From contig CAYSYH010000011.1 in NCBI GenBank assembly GCA_964435455.1, positions 1-17,738 of the forward strand: a stretch of DNA of 17,738 bases, in the 5' to 3' direction. Of this stretch, positions 1 through 6,732 are shown piece after piece (the stretch's first letter is position 1; every line of letters starts with the position of its first letter). The notes beneath the pieces were generated by a model, which worked only from the letters and a program-made list of their open reading frames with translations, had not been told where the DNA came from and did not search any database. This stretch comes from CAYSYH01 sp964435455. Its GTDB lineage: Bacteria > Patescibacteriota > WWE3 > 2-01-FULL-39-13 > JAACPI01. A program made the translations under genes and the position numbers.

Positions 1-1
1 T

Positions 2-643
2 TCTAACAGAATAAGCCTAGCCAAATCGGGAGATAGATTGCCCAAATACTTAACGAAAGAAGAATTAGAGCGTCGTTTTAATACCCAAAATAGTACACGT
101 AGATCTGGGGTTCGCGATAAGGCCATTTTAGAACTATTATACTCTACCGGATTACGTGTTAGCGAGCTAACGAGTTTAAATAAAAAAGATATCACAAAAG
201 AAGTTTTAGAATCAAAAGAATTTAGTGTTATAGGAAAGGGGCGAAAGGCAAGAACTGTTTATTTAACAGATGCATCGGTTTATTGGTTAAAAAGGTATTT
301 AGCTTTGCGTAAAGATTATTTTGACCCTTTATTTATAAGATATAGTGGAAAGTCTATGCAATTAAACGATGCAAAAGGAGAATCTTCGCGTTTAACCCCA
401 CGCAGTGTACAGAGATTAATAAAAAAATATGCATTAAAGGCTGGTATTTCAAAAGATGTAACTCCACATGTTTTAAGGCACACTTTTGCCACCCATATAT
501 TAAAAAACGGTGCCGATATAAGGAGTGTTCAAGAATTATTAGGCCACTCAAATGTTAGTACCACACAAATTTACACGCATTTAACAAATACCCAATTAAA
601 GGAAGCCCATAAAAAATTTCATCCTAGGGATAATTTAAATTAA
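2..643 (+). CDS. Xer-type tyrosine recombinase, 5' end outside the window
   Basis: This is a site-specific DNA recombinase of the phage-integrase/XerC-XerD family, which resolves chromosome dimers by breaking and rejoining DNA through a tyrosine. The frame is open to the first base of the window, and the residues before the in-frame TTG at 38 (ISLAKSGDRLPKYLT) match the usual Xer linker. I therefore read it as cut at its N-terminus rather than starting at 38. Counting from that TTG, the catalytic set is complete: R40 (STGLRVSEL), K67 (GKGRK), H144 and R147 (HVLRHTFATH), H170 (LLGHS) and nucleophile Y179. The missing part would be the N-terminal SAM-like core-binding domain (about 90 residues). 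It ends 3 nt from the convergent EEP gene. A housekeeping Xer is more likely than an integron or phage integrase, because no mobile-element features lie nearby. Which Xer paralogue it is cannot be told. Confidence 0.92.
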   Translation, partial: SNRISLAKSGDRLPKYLTKEELERRFNTQNSTRRSGVRDKAILELLYSTGLRVSELTSLNKKDITKEVLESKEFSVIGKGRKARTVYLTDASVYWLKRYLALRKDYFDPLFIRYSGKSMQLNDAKGESSRLTPRSVQRLIKKYALKAGISKDVTPHVLRHTFATHILKNGADIRSVQELLGHSNVSTTQIYTHLTNTQLKEAHKKFHPRDNLN

Positions 644-670
644 CCTTTATCTTAAGTCAAAAGTTAATTT
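637..670. terminator. Inverted repeat spanning two convergent stop codons
   Basis: AAATTAAC at 637-644 and GTTAATTT at 663-670 are perfect 8-bp inverted copies separated by 18 nt. They lie across the stop codons of the recombinase and the convergent EEP gene. The position suits a bidirectional terminator. The stem has only one G-C pair and overlaps coding sequence, so the call is weak. Confidence 0.3.
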
Positions 671-1357
671 TATAGGCAAGTGATCTGATATTTCGGTGTA
701 AGTTACATCTAAATCTTTTACTTTTATATCTTTAGAAACAAAAATATAGTCTGCATATTTTTGTTTTTTATTTTTTGGATATCTGTCCCACGCTACTCTA
801 TTTCGTGTGTTTTTTATTTTATATTTTTTTATTAAGTTTATAAAACCAGATCTTTCAAAAATTTTTATACTCTCTGTATTAGGCAAAAGGTTAAAGTCGC
901 CTGCAATTATTGTAGGTATACGTTTCTTAAGGGCCTCTTCCACTATTAATTTAGATTGCTTTAATCTATATTTATTGTCTAATTTATCTCCAGGGAAGGC
1001 TACACCATGTACATTTATAATTCTTATATCTTTTGTTTTATTAATTTTTACAATAAAACTATTTGCCACACCTATATTTTTATTATTCATTAACGGAGTA
1101 CTCATCTTTTTAACAGTATAACTACTATTTATTACAGTTAAGTTAGCAAATGTAATAATCATATTGTATTGTTTGCATATTTTCATAGTACCAAAGGTTT
1201 TTAAAGAGCTAATCTTTAAATCCATTGTATCCACGCAGTTACTAGGTGCTTCCTGAAACAATAAAAAATCCACTTTTTCTTTATTTTTTTCAAAGAATTT
1301 GGCGACTCCTTTTTTATCGGTTCTACAACCATTTATGTTAAATGTAATTAGTTTCAT
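647..1357 (-). CDS. Endonuclease/exonuclease/phosphatase (EEP) family protein
   Basis: A 236-residue metal-dependent phosphodiesterase of the fold shared by exonuclease III, DNase I and sphingomyelinase. The family's catalytic motifs appear in order: FNING (N9) at the start, LLFQEA (E36), NVHG (H117), AGDFN (D154, N156), YADYIF (D203) and SDHLPI (D225, H226). It has no signal peptide or membrane segment, so it is probably cytoplasmic. The substrate cannot be read from sequence: an AP endonuclease, a DNA 3'-phosphodiesterase and another phosphoester hydrolase all remain possible. Its ATG overlaps the stop of the RNase HII gene by 4 nt (ATGA), so the two are probably translationally coupled, and this favours a nucleic-acid repair role. 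The family call is firm and the function is inferred. Confidence 0.85.
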   Translation of the reverse strand: MKLITFNINGCRTDKKGVAKFFEKNKEKVDFLLFQEAPSNCVDTMDLKISSLKTFGTMKICKQYNMIITFANLTVINSSYTVKKMSTPLMNNKNIGVANSFIVKINKTKDIRIINVHGVAFPGDKLDNKYRLKQSKLIVEEALKKRIPTIIAGDFNLLPNTESIKIFERSGFINLIKKYKIKNTRNRVAWDRYPKNKKQKYADYIFVSKDIKVKDLDVTYTEISDHLPIKLTFDLR

Positions 1358-2103
1358 TTTTTATTTATAAAACTTTTTCTATGAATTTTAGTGATTCCAT
1401 ACTTTTTAATCGCTTCTACATGTTTTTTAGTACCGTATCCAACATTGGTCTCCCATCCGTATTTAGGGTATTTTTTGTGCAGGCTTATCATTAATTTATC
1501 TCTTGCTACTTTGGCAATAACACTTGCATATGCAATTACAAAGGATTTAGAATCTCCTTTTTTTATAATTTTCCAATAATTGGGTATTCCATAAGTTTTA
1601 TCGCTGAATATGTATATAATATTTGTTTCCCCTACTTTTTTAATTGTTTCTCTTACACAATGCGTCATACATAATACGTTAGCTTTTTGTATGCCCACTA
1701 AATCTATTTTGCAAGCCTCTACTTTTTTTATAGAGAATTCCCCTACTTCATTGCTATATTTTGCTAACAAGTTTTTATTTATTTTTGTTATTTTTTTAGA
1801 GTCTTGTAAATGTTTTAAAATATCTAAATTAAAGTTGTGTTTATTTGCATTTACATTTTTTTTGTTATTAATATTTATTCTTTTTAAATCGTAATTAATT
1901 AATTTTAGTAATCTTTTTAATCTTTTATAGTCCAATTTACTTAATTTTTGATTTAAAATTTCTGTTTCTACCTGATTCTTTAAATCTATCAGTTTTTTTA
2001 TAGATGTTGCGAATGCTGCCGAGTATATCGGCCCTGCAATAGGTCCTCTGCCCACCTCATCAACACCAACAATAAATTTATTTACCATATTTTGTAATAT
2101 CAT
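1354..2103 (-). CDS. rnhB: Ribonuclease HII with a lysine/asparagine-rich insertion
   Basis: Cleaves the RNA strand of RNA-DNA hybrids and the 5' side of single ribonucleotides embedded in DNA, removing primers and misincorporated ribonucleotides. The metal-binding DEDD set is visible: D15 and E16 in VDEVGRGPIAGP, D168 in FSDKT, and D184 in KGDSKS ahead of ASVIAKVARD. The DSKK motif (101-104), the ribonucleotide-sensing VGYGT (Y223) and the C-terminal IHRKSF are also present. At 249 residues it is longer than most bacterial RNase HII. The excess is a charged, probably helical stretch at about 37-93, between the first strand and DSKK, where the family has roughly a dozen residues. A second ATG at residue 6 (position 2088) is an equally good start, and neither has a Shine-Dalgarno sequence. 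It follows gyrA by 37 nt and overlaps the EEP gene by 4 nt. Confidence 0.93.
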   Translation of the reverse strand: MILQNMVNKFIVGVDEVGRGPIAGPIYSAAFATSIKKLIDLKNQVETEILNQKLSKLDYKRLKRLLKLINYDLKRININNKKNVNANKHNFNLDILKHLQDSKKITKINKNLLAKYSNEVGEFSIKKVEACKIDLVGIQKANVLCMTHCVRETIKKVGETNIIYIFSDKTYGIPNYWKIIKKGDSKSFVIAYASVIAKVARDKLMISLHKKYPKYGWETNVGYGTKKHVEAIKKYGITKIHRKSFINKK

Positions 2104-2140
2104 TAATTTTTTAAGTTAGTGCTACTTATTATTGTTTATA

Positions 2141-4753
2141 TTAGGATTTATTTATTACAGTTATTCCGCTTAAATAGTCTTTTCCTTTAAATTTCATTAA
2201 TATTACCCCTTGTGTGCTTCTAGATAATGTTGGTACTTTATTTAATGCAATCCTAACAATTTGGCCTTCTGCACTGGTTAACAATAAATCACCTTTGTTT
2301 TTTACAATTATACTATCTACTATTTCCCCCGTTTTAGGTGTAATTTTAGCTACTTTTAGCCCTTTACCTCCCCTTTTTTGTTTTGTAAAATACGCCACAT
2401 TTGTTTTTTTACCGTAACCTTTTTTAGATACAGTTAAAATATATAGTTCCTTTTGCTCTTGTGGGTCAAATACATTCATACTTATTACTTCATCCCCTTC
2501 AGATAGCCTTATTCCTCTTACTCCTCCTGCGCTCCTTCCCATGGGCCTTACATCTTTTTCTGAAAACCTAATAGCTTTACCTTTTTTAGTTGTAATTAAA
2601 ATATCGTTGTTTCCTGATGTAAATTGTGTACTAGCCAAGCTGTCTCCGTTTGCTAGTTTTATTGCAATTAAACCGTTTTGTCTTATATTCTGATATTCTT
2701 TAAACTTAGCTTTTTTTATTGTTCCTTTTTTAGTTGCAAAAACTAAATATTTATATTTTTCTTTTTCATTAGGGTTATAAGTACATATTCCTGTTACTTC
2801 CTCATATTCTCTTAAATTTAATAAATTTACAATATTTGTTCCTTTGCTTGTTCTAGAACCTTCTGGTATATCCCATACTCTTTTTTTATATACCCTGCCT
2901 GTGTTTGTAAAAAAGTATATTTCGTCGTGTGTTTGTGCAAAAACAGTGTCTTTTATACTATCTGCTTCTTTTGTGGTCATTCCTCTTACACCCTTCCCTC
3001 CACGGTGTTGTTTTTTATATGTAGATGGTTTTATGCGTTTTACATAACCTGATTTAGTAAATGTTATTATAGTTTCTTCATTTGGAATTAAATCTTCATC
3101 AGAGAATTCCCCTACCCTTCCTGCTACTATTTTTGTTTTTCTTTTATCACCATATTTTTGTTTTATTTCTTCTAATTCTTTTACAATTATATCCAATATT
3201 TTTTTAGGGCTTTTTAATATTTCTTTAATATTTGCAATTTTTTTAGCTACTTCTTTTAATTCATTTTCTATTTTTTCCCTTTCTAATCTCGCTAGTTTTC
3301 TTAATTGCATGTCTAGTATTGCTTCTGCTTGAATATATGTAAGTTTAAATTTTTTCATTAAGTTTGCTCTTGCTGTTTGTGTATCTTTAGATTTTTTAAT
3401 AGTTTCAATAACTTCATCAATATGATCTAATGCTATTTTTAAACCTTGCAAAATATGTTCTCTTTCTAAAAGTTTGGATAGTCTATATTCATTTCTTTTA
3501 ATAACTACGGTTTGTCTATGCCTTACAAATTCCTCCAAAATCATTTTTAGAGGCATCACTTTAGGTTCATTATTAATAAGCGCTACAAAATTAGCATTAA
3601 AGTTTAATTGTAATTCTGTATGTTTATATAACTTATTGAGTATTTTTTGTGGTCTTTTTCCTTGTTTTATCTCTATAACAACTCTTAAACCAGTTCTATC
3701 TGATTCATCTCTTAAATCTGCTATACCTTCAACTTTTTTTTGCTTTACTAAATCAGCTATTTTTGCTACAAGTTTAGCCTTGTTAACTTGAAATGGGAGT
3801 TCTGTAATTATTATTCTAAATTTCTTTCCTTTAATTTCCTCTATATTTGTTTTAGCCCGCATAGTTACTTTACCTTTGCCTGTAGCGTACATTTGAAGTA
3901 TTTCTTTTTTATTGTAAATAATCCCAGCTGTAGGAAAGTCTGGCCCTTTTATAAATTTATGTAAATCTTCTACAGTAGCTGTGGATTCAAAAACAGGTAT
4001 TTGCCGTTCCTCTGTTTTACCCTCTCTTTGTTTTTTGTCTTCCTCTGTTTCAAAAGGCTTTCTTGATATTGGAAGTATTAATTTATTTTTTATATCTGGC
4101 TTATATTTTTGTATCAAATGTATGGTAGCATCTAAAACCTCTACTAAGTTATGTGGGGGTATATTTGTGGCCATACCTACTGCAATTCCCGAACCACCGT
4201 TTAAAAGCAAATTTGGTATGGTAGCCGGTAGTAATGTAGGTTCAAAATATTCTCCTGAATAGTTTGGTCTAAATTCTACTGTTTCTTCATTTATATCTTT
4301 TAATAATTCTACCGATATTTTGCTAAGTTTTGCTTCTGTATAACGCATTGCGGCTGCGTTATCTCCATCAATAGACCCAAAGTTACCTTGTCCTTTTATA
4401 AGGGGATATCTAAGTGTAAAATCCTGAGCCATCCTTACTAACGCATCATACACACTTGCGTCGCTGTGAGGATGGTACTTTCCTAATACTTCTCCTACTA
4501 TCTTTGCACACTTTTGGAATTTAGAATTAGGTAAAATACCCATACTGTAGGCTGCATATATTATTCTTCTTTGCACTGGCTTTAAGCCATCTCTTGCATC
4601 GGGCAAAGCACGAGCAACAATAACACTCATTGCATAATCTAAGTAGGCTTTTTGCATTTCCTCTTCTATTTTTAAAGGCCTTACCCTACTATTTTTATTT
4701 TCAATATCTTTATCATCTTCTTTAATGCTTTTTATTGGGTTTTTATCACTCAT
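2141..4753 (-). CDS. gyrA: DNA gyrase subunit A
   Basis: The breakage-reunion subunit of gyrase, which with GyrB introduces negative supercoils using ATP. It is 870 residues and complete. The winged-helix core contains ALPDARDGLKPVQRR (49-63), the quinolone region around HPHSDASVYD (94-103) and catalytic Y138 in RYTEAK. The C-terminal beta-pinwheel carries a GyrA box, QHRGGKG (582-588), which marks gyrase rather than topoisomerase IV, and a related QKRGGKG at 792-798. Oddities are a charged N-terminal extension of about 16 residues relative to E. coli, an insertion of roughly 40 residues (about 216-258) after the NIPPHNL segment, and Ala99 at the position of E. coli Ser83. The start codon overlaps the pyrophosphatase stop by one base (TAATG), which supports reinitiation and fixes the start. 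Confidence 0.98.
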   Translation of the reverse strand: MSDKNPIKSIKEDDKDIENKNSRVRPLKIEEEMQKAYLDYAMSVIVARALPDARDGLKPVQRRIIYAAYSMGILPNSKFQKCAKIVGEVLGKYHPHSDASVYDALVRMAQDFTLRYPLIKGQGNFGSIDGDNAAAMRYTEAKLSKISVELLKDINEETVEFRPNYSGEYFEPTLLPATIPNLLLNGGSGIAVGMATNIPPHNLVEVLDATIHLIQKYKPDIKNKLILPISRKPFETEEDKKQREGKTEERQIPVFESTATVEDLHKFIKGPDFPTAGIIYNKKEILQMYATGKGKVTMRAKTNIEEIKGKKFRIIITELPFQVNKAKLVAKIADLVKQKKVEGIADLRDESDRTGLRVVIEIKQGKRPQKILNKLYKHTELQLNFNANFVALINNEPKVMPLKMILEEFVRHRQTVVIKRNEYRLSKLLEREHILQGLKIALDHIDEVIETIKKSKDTQTARANLMKKFKLTYIQAEAILDMQLRKLARLEREKIENELKEVAKKIANIKEILKSPKKILDIIVKELEEIKQKYGDKRKTKIVAGRVGEFSDEDLIPNEETIITFTKSGYVKRIKPSTYKKQHRGGKGVRGMTTKEADSIKDTVFAQTHDEIYFFTNTGRVYKKRVWDIPEGSRTSKGTNIVNLLNLREYEEVTGICTYNPNEKEKYKYLVFATKKGTIKKAKFKEYQNIRQNGLIAIKLANGDSLASTQFTSGNNDILITTKKGKAIRFSEKDVRPMGRSAGGVRGIRLSEGDEVISMNVFDPQEQKELYILTVSKKGYGKKTNVAYFTKQKRGGKGLKVAKITPKTGEIVDSIIVKNKGDLLLTSAEGQIVRIALNKVPTLSRSTQGVILMKFKGKDYLSGITVINKS

Positions 4754-5307
4754 TAAGCTTTACTTGTGGCAACTTTAAATTTTTCTCTATAGTCTTGTAT
4801 AGCTTGCTCAATTAGTTCGTAAGCCTTTTGGGGACCTAAAAAGTTCCCTACTTTAACTGTGCCAGGTCCTGTTTGAGCATATTTATATGTTTCAAAAAAT
4901 GTTTGCATGTCTTTTTTTTCAAAAGGGCGTAACTGATCCACGTGGTTTATATCTTTATATCTAGGATCTGCTTCATTTACAGTAATTATTTTGTTATCCA
5001 TTTCTCCGTTATCTTCCATTTCCATTACCCCTATTACCCTACCTTTAACTAATGCCCCTGGTACGATGTTCCCCGAGGTAAATACAACCGCATCTAAAGG
5101 GTCATCATCTTCTTTATTCCATGTTTGAGGTACATCACAATATACAATTGGAAAGTGTACTGGACCAAACAAAACTCTGTCCACTTCTAATATTCCTAAT
5201 TCGTGATTATACTCATATTTTATAAAATCTCCTCTGGATATTTCTACTATTAAATTTAAAATTTGAGGTGCTTTATTTTGCGGTATTGAATGAAAATGTG
5301 AATTCAT
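4753..5307 (-). CDS. ppa: Family I (soluble) inorganic pyrophosphatase
   Basis: Hydrolyses pyrophosphate to two phosphates in the cytoplasm, pulling nucleic-acid and protein synthesis forward. It has 184 residues, close to the usual bacterial length. The signature DDDPLDA at 67-73 supplies the metal-binding aspartates (D67, D69, D72). D99 and D104 in the MEMEDNGEMDN segment correspond to the E. coli D97/D102 pair. IKYEYN (K30, E32), R44, Y56 and the late Y141-K142 pair also fit. The stretch before the signature (PIVYCDVPQT) departs from the common YGYIPQT, so it is a diverged member. Its stop overlaps the gyrA start by one base. The 77-nt gap upstream holds two small inverted repeats and a TATAAA hexamer, so it may begin its own transcription unit feeding gyrA. 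Confidence 0.95.
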   Translation of the reverse strand: MNSHFHSIPQNKAPQILNLIVEISRGDFIKYEYNHELGILEVDRVLFGPVHFPIVYCDVPQTWNKEDDDPLDAVVFTSGNIVPGALVKGRVIGVMEMEDNGEMDNKIITVNEADPRYKDINHVDQLRPFEKKDMQTFFETYKYAQTGPGTVKVGNFLGPQKAYELIEQAIQDYREKFKVATSKA

Positions 5308-5322
5308 ATTTTTTATAAAAAT

Positions 5323-5342
5323 TTACTGGTTTTATACAGTAA
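5323..5342. repeat. Inverted repeat TTACTG-N8-CAGTAA upstream of ppa
   Basis: Six-base arms (5323-5328 and 5337-5342) lie 16-35 nt before the ppa start. The TATAAA hexamer on the minus strand (5331-5336) lies within the spacer, so the repeat brackets a candidate -10 element. This could be an operator half-site pair or chance in AT-rich DNA. Confidence 0.3.
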
Positions 5343-5346
5343 TATC

Positions 5347-5365
5347 TTAATACTTAGTGTATTAA
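5347..5365. repeat. Inverted repeat TTAATAC-N5-GTATTAA in the ppa upstream gap
   Basis: Seven-base arms with a 5-nt loop lie between the membrane protein gene and ppa, both on the minus strand. It has no following T-run in the direction of transcription, so it is a poor intrinsic terminator. An operator or a weak RNA hairpin at the end of the membrane-gene transcript is possible. Confidence 0.3.
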
Positions 5366-5384
5366 ATAGCAAGAATTACCTAAT

Positions 5385-6719
5385 TTATATTTTAACTAGA
5401 ACTAACCCTAAAGATATTATTGTTAATAAATTTATTAAATTGCTCTCTAAGTATTTATATACAATATCACTTAGGGAATTATCCAAACTTCTCTCTTCAA
5501 AAATATTCTTTATTAATGTAATTGATAAAGTTCCCATTATAAAGCTACTTAATGATTCAACACCTCCTAAATCTAATATTAAAAATACAATTAAACCTAT
5601 TATGGACATTACAATTATTGAATAAATGCTTTCCAAATTCTTTTTTATTAAGTTGTATTTTATTGCATCCTTTAAATCCCTTAATAACATAACAAAGAAA
5701 GCCCCAAAAATTAACATAATTAAATAATTTAAATCAGCTATATTTATCTTGGTAATTATTCCCTGTGCAGATAAATTAAAAATACCAAATAATATTAAAT
5801 ATAGGTTAATTGCAAAATTTGAAGTACTAAGAATTTTTACTTCTAAGTTAGTATCTTTGTTATTTAAAAATAAAGTATTTAAAAATACTCCTAATGATAA
5901 AAATGAAAAGATTACGCTAATATAATTACCAATTGACCATGGATAGTATAAAAGAAAAAGACCTGGTATTGCTATATAAGCTAATGTACTTAATGTCCTT
6001 TTAAATTTTAGTTTTTTAAAATTTATATATTGGTTAATAAGTATAATTAATAATATGCTTAAATATGTAAGAGCTATAGGTAGTATAACTTTTAAGGATC
6101 CTATTTCTATAAATGTTTTATAAAAAATACCTAAACTTAAAAGTAAATTGACTATAAAAACACTATTTAAATATGACACAAAATCTATTTTTTTGCTTAA
6201 AAGTTTTTTTAATAAGCTTTGTGCAAGGGGTGTAATTAAAATATAAGCACCTACAGATAGAGTTACTAAATTTTGATTTAATCTATTTTGTCCTCTTACA
6301 TCTTGTATTATTAGGTTATAAAAGTAGTTAAAAGAGTACAATATTTGAGCAATAATGGCTATTTTAACTATAAAAGAAGCCTTTAGGGCTTCTTTATCCT
6401 TTAGTTTTTTTATTTTCTTAGAAAAAAATAAATTGTTTAGCAAAAAAGAAGATGTAGCTGTTCCTAATAAAAACCCCACTAAATATTGAATACCTTGCAT
6501 TTTTAAACTAACTATATAAATGCTTATATATAAAAAGGAATATAAAATTGGAAATTTATCAAATATATTTTTATATTTACTTGTAATTACTATTAATAAA
6601 AAAGCAATAACAAAAGATACTAAGGCTTTGTAACTTAAAAAAGACCCTAAATATATTGATAAAAATATTAATATATAACTTATTTCTGATTTAAAAATCT
6701 TTAGTATAAGATTTTTCAT
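5385..6719 (-). CDS. Polytopic membrane protein of unknown function
   Basis: I do not recognise this 444-residue protein. It is almost entirely hydrophobic, with about 12 to 14 predicted membrane segments separated by short Lys-rich loops (for example SKKIKKLKDKEALK near residue 95 and NFKKLKFKR near 235). There is no signal peptide, no soluble domain and no motif I can assign. Two segments look alike, GFLLGTATSSFLLNN (about 79-93) and SFIMGTLSITLIKN (about 399-412), which hints at an internal repeat as in some transporters. I chose the ATG at 6719, 13 nt after the gyrB stop. An upstream TTG at 6743 would overlap gyrB and add eight residues. The gene lies between gyrB and ppa on the same strand. 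Its AT-richness, with long runs of Ile, Leu, Phe and Asn, follows from its hydrophobicity. Confidence 0.8.
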   Translation of the reverse strand: MKNLILKIFKSEISYILIFLSIYLGSFLSYKALVSFVIAFLLIVITSKYKNIFDKFPILYSFLYISIYIVSLKMQGIQYLVGFLLGTATSSFLLNNLFFSKKIKKLKDKEALKASFIVKIAIIAQILYSFNYFYNLIIQDVRGQNRLNQNLVTLSVGAYILITPLAQSLLKKLLSKKIDFVSYLNSVFIVNLLLSLGIFYKTFIEIGSLKVILPIALTYLSILLIILINQYINFKKLKFKRTLSTLAYIAIPGLFLLYYPWSIGNYISVIFSFLSLGVFLNTLFLNNKDTNLEVKILSTSNFAINLYLILFGIFNLSAQGIITKINIADLNYLIMLIFGAFFVMLLRDLKDAIKYNLIKKNLESIYSIIVMSIIGLIVFLILDLGGVESLSSFIMGTLSITLIKNIFEERSLDNSLSDIVYKYLESNLINLLTIISLGLVLVKI

Positions 6720-6732
6720 TATTAATAAAATT

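Noticed and set aside
38..643. A complete 201-residue recombinase starting at the TTG at 38
   Set aside because: The frame is open upstream to the window edge and the upstream residues fit the Xer interdomain linker, while the N-terminal domain would be missing. Truncation by the window is the better reading.
2..643. Mobile element or integron linked to the tyrosine recombinase
   Set aside because: I see no attachment-like repeats, cassette genes, transposase or tRNA target nearby, and the neighbours are housekeeping genes.
1354..1356. Recoded UGA (glycine or tryptophan) as in some Patescibacteria
   Set aside because: TGA ends rnhB right after the family's normal C-terminus, and no conserved position in the other genes needs UGA to be read as an amino acid.
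3474..3791. A 105-codon plus-strand open frame inside gyrA
   Set aside because: It is a shadow of conserved gyrA codons on the other strand. The same applies to the other plus-strand frames within gyrA, rnhB, the EEP gene, the membrane gene and the clamp-loader gene.
2141..4753. Topoisomerase IV subunit A (ParC)
   Set aside because: The C-terminal domain has a GyrA box in the first blade (QHRGGKG) and a full set of pinwheel repeats, which indicate gyrase.
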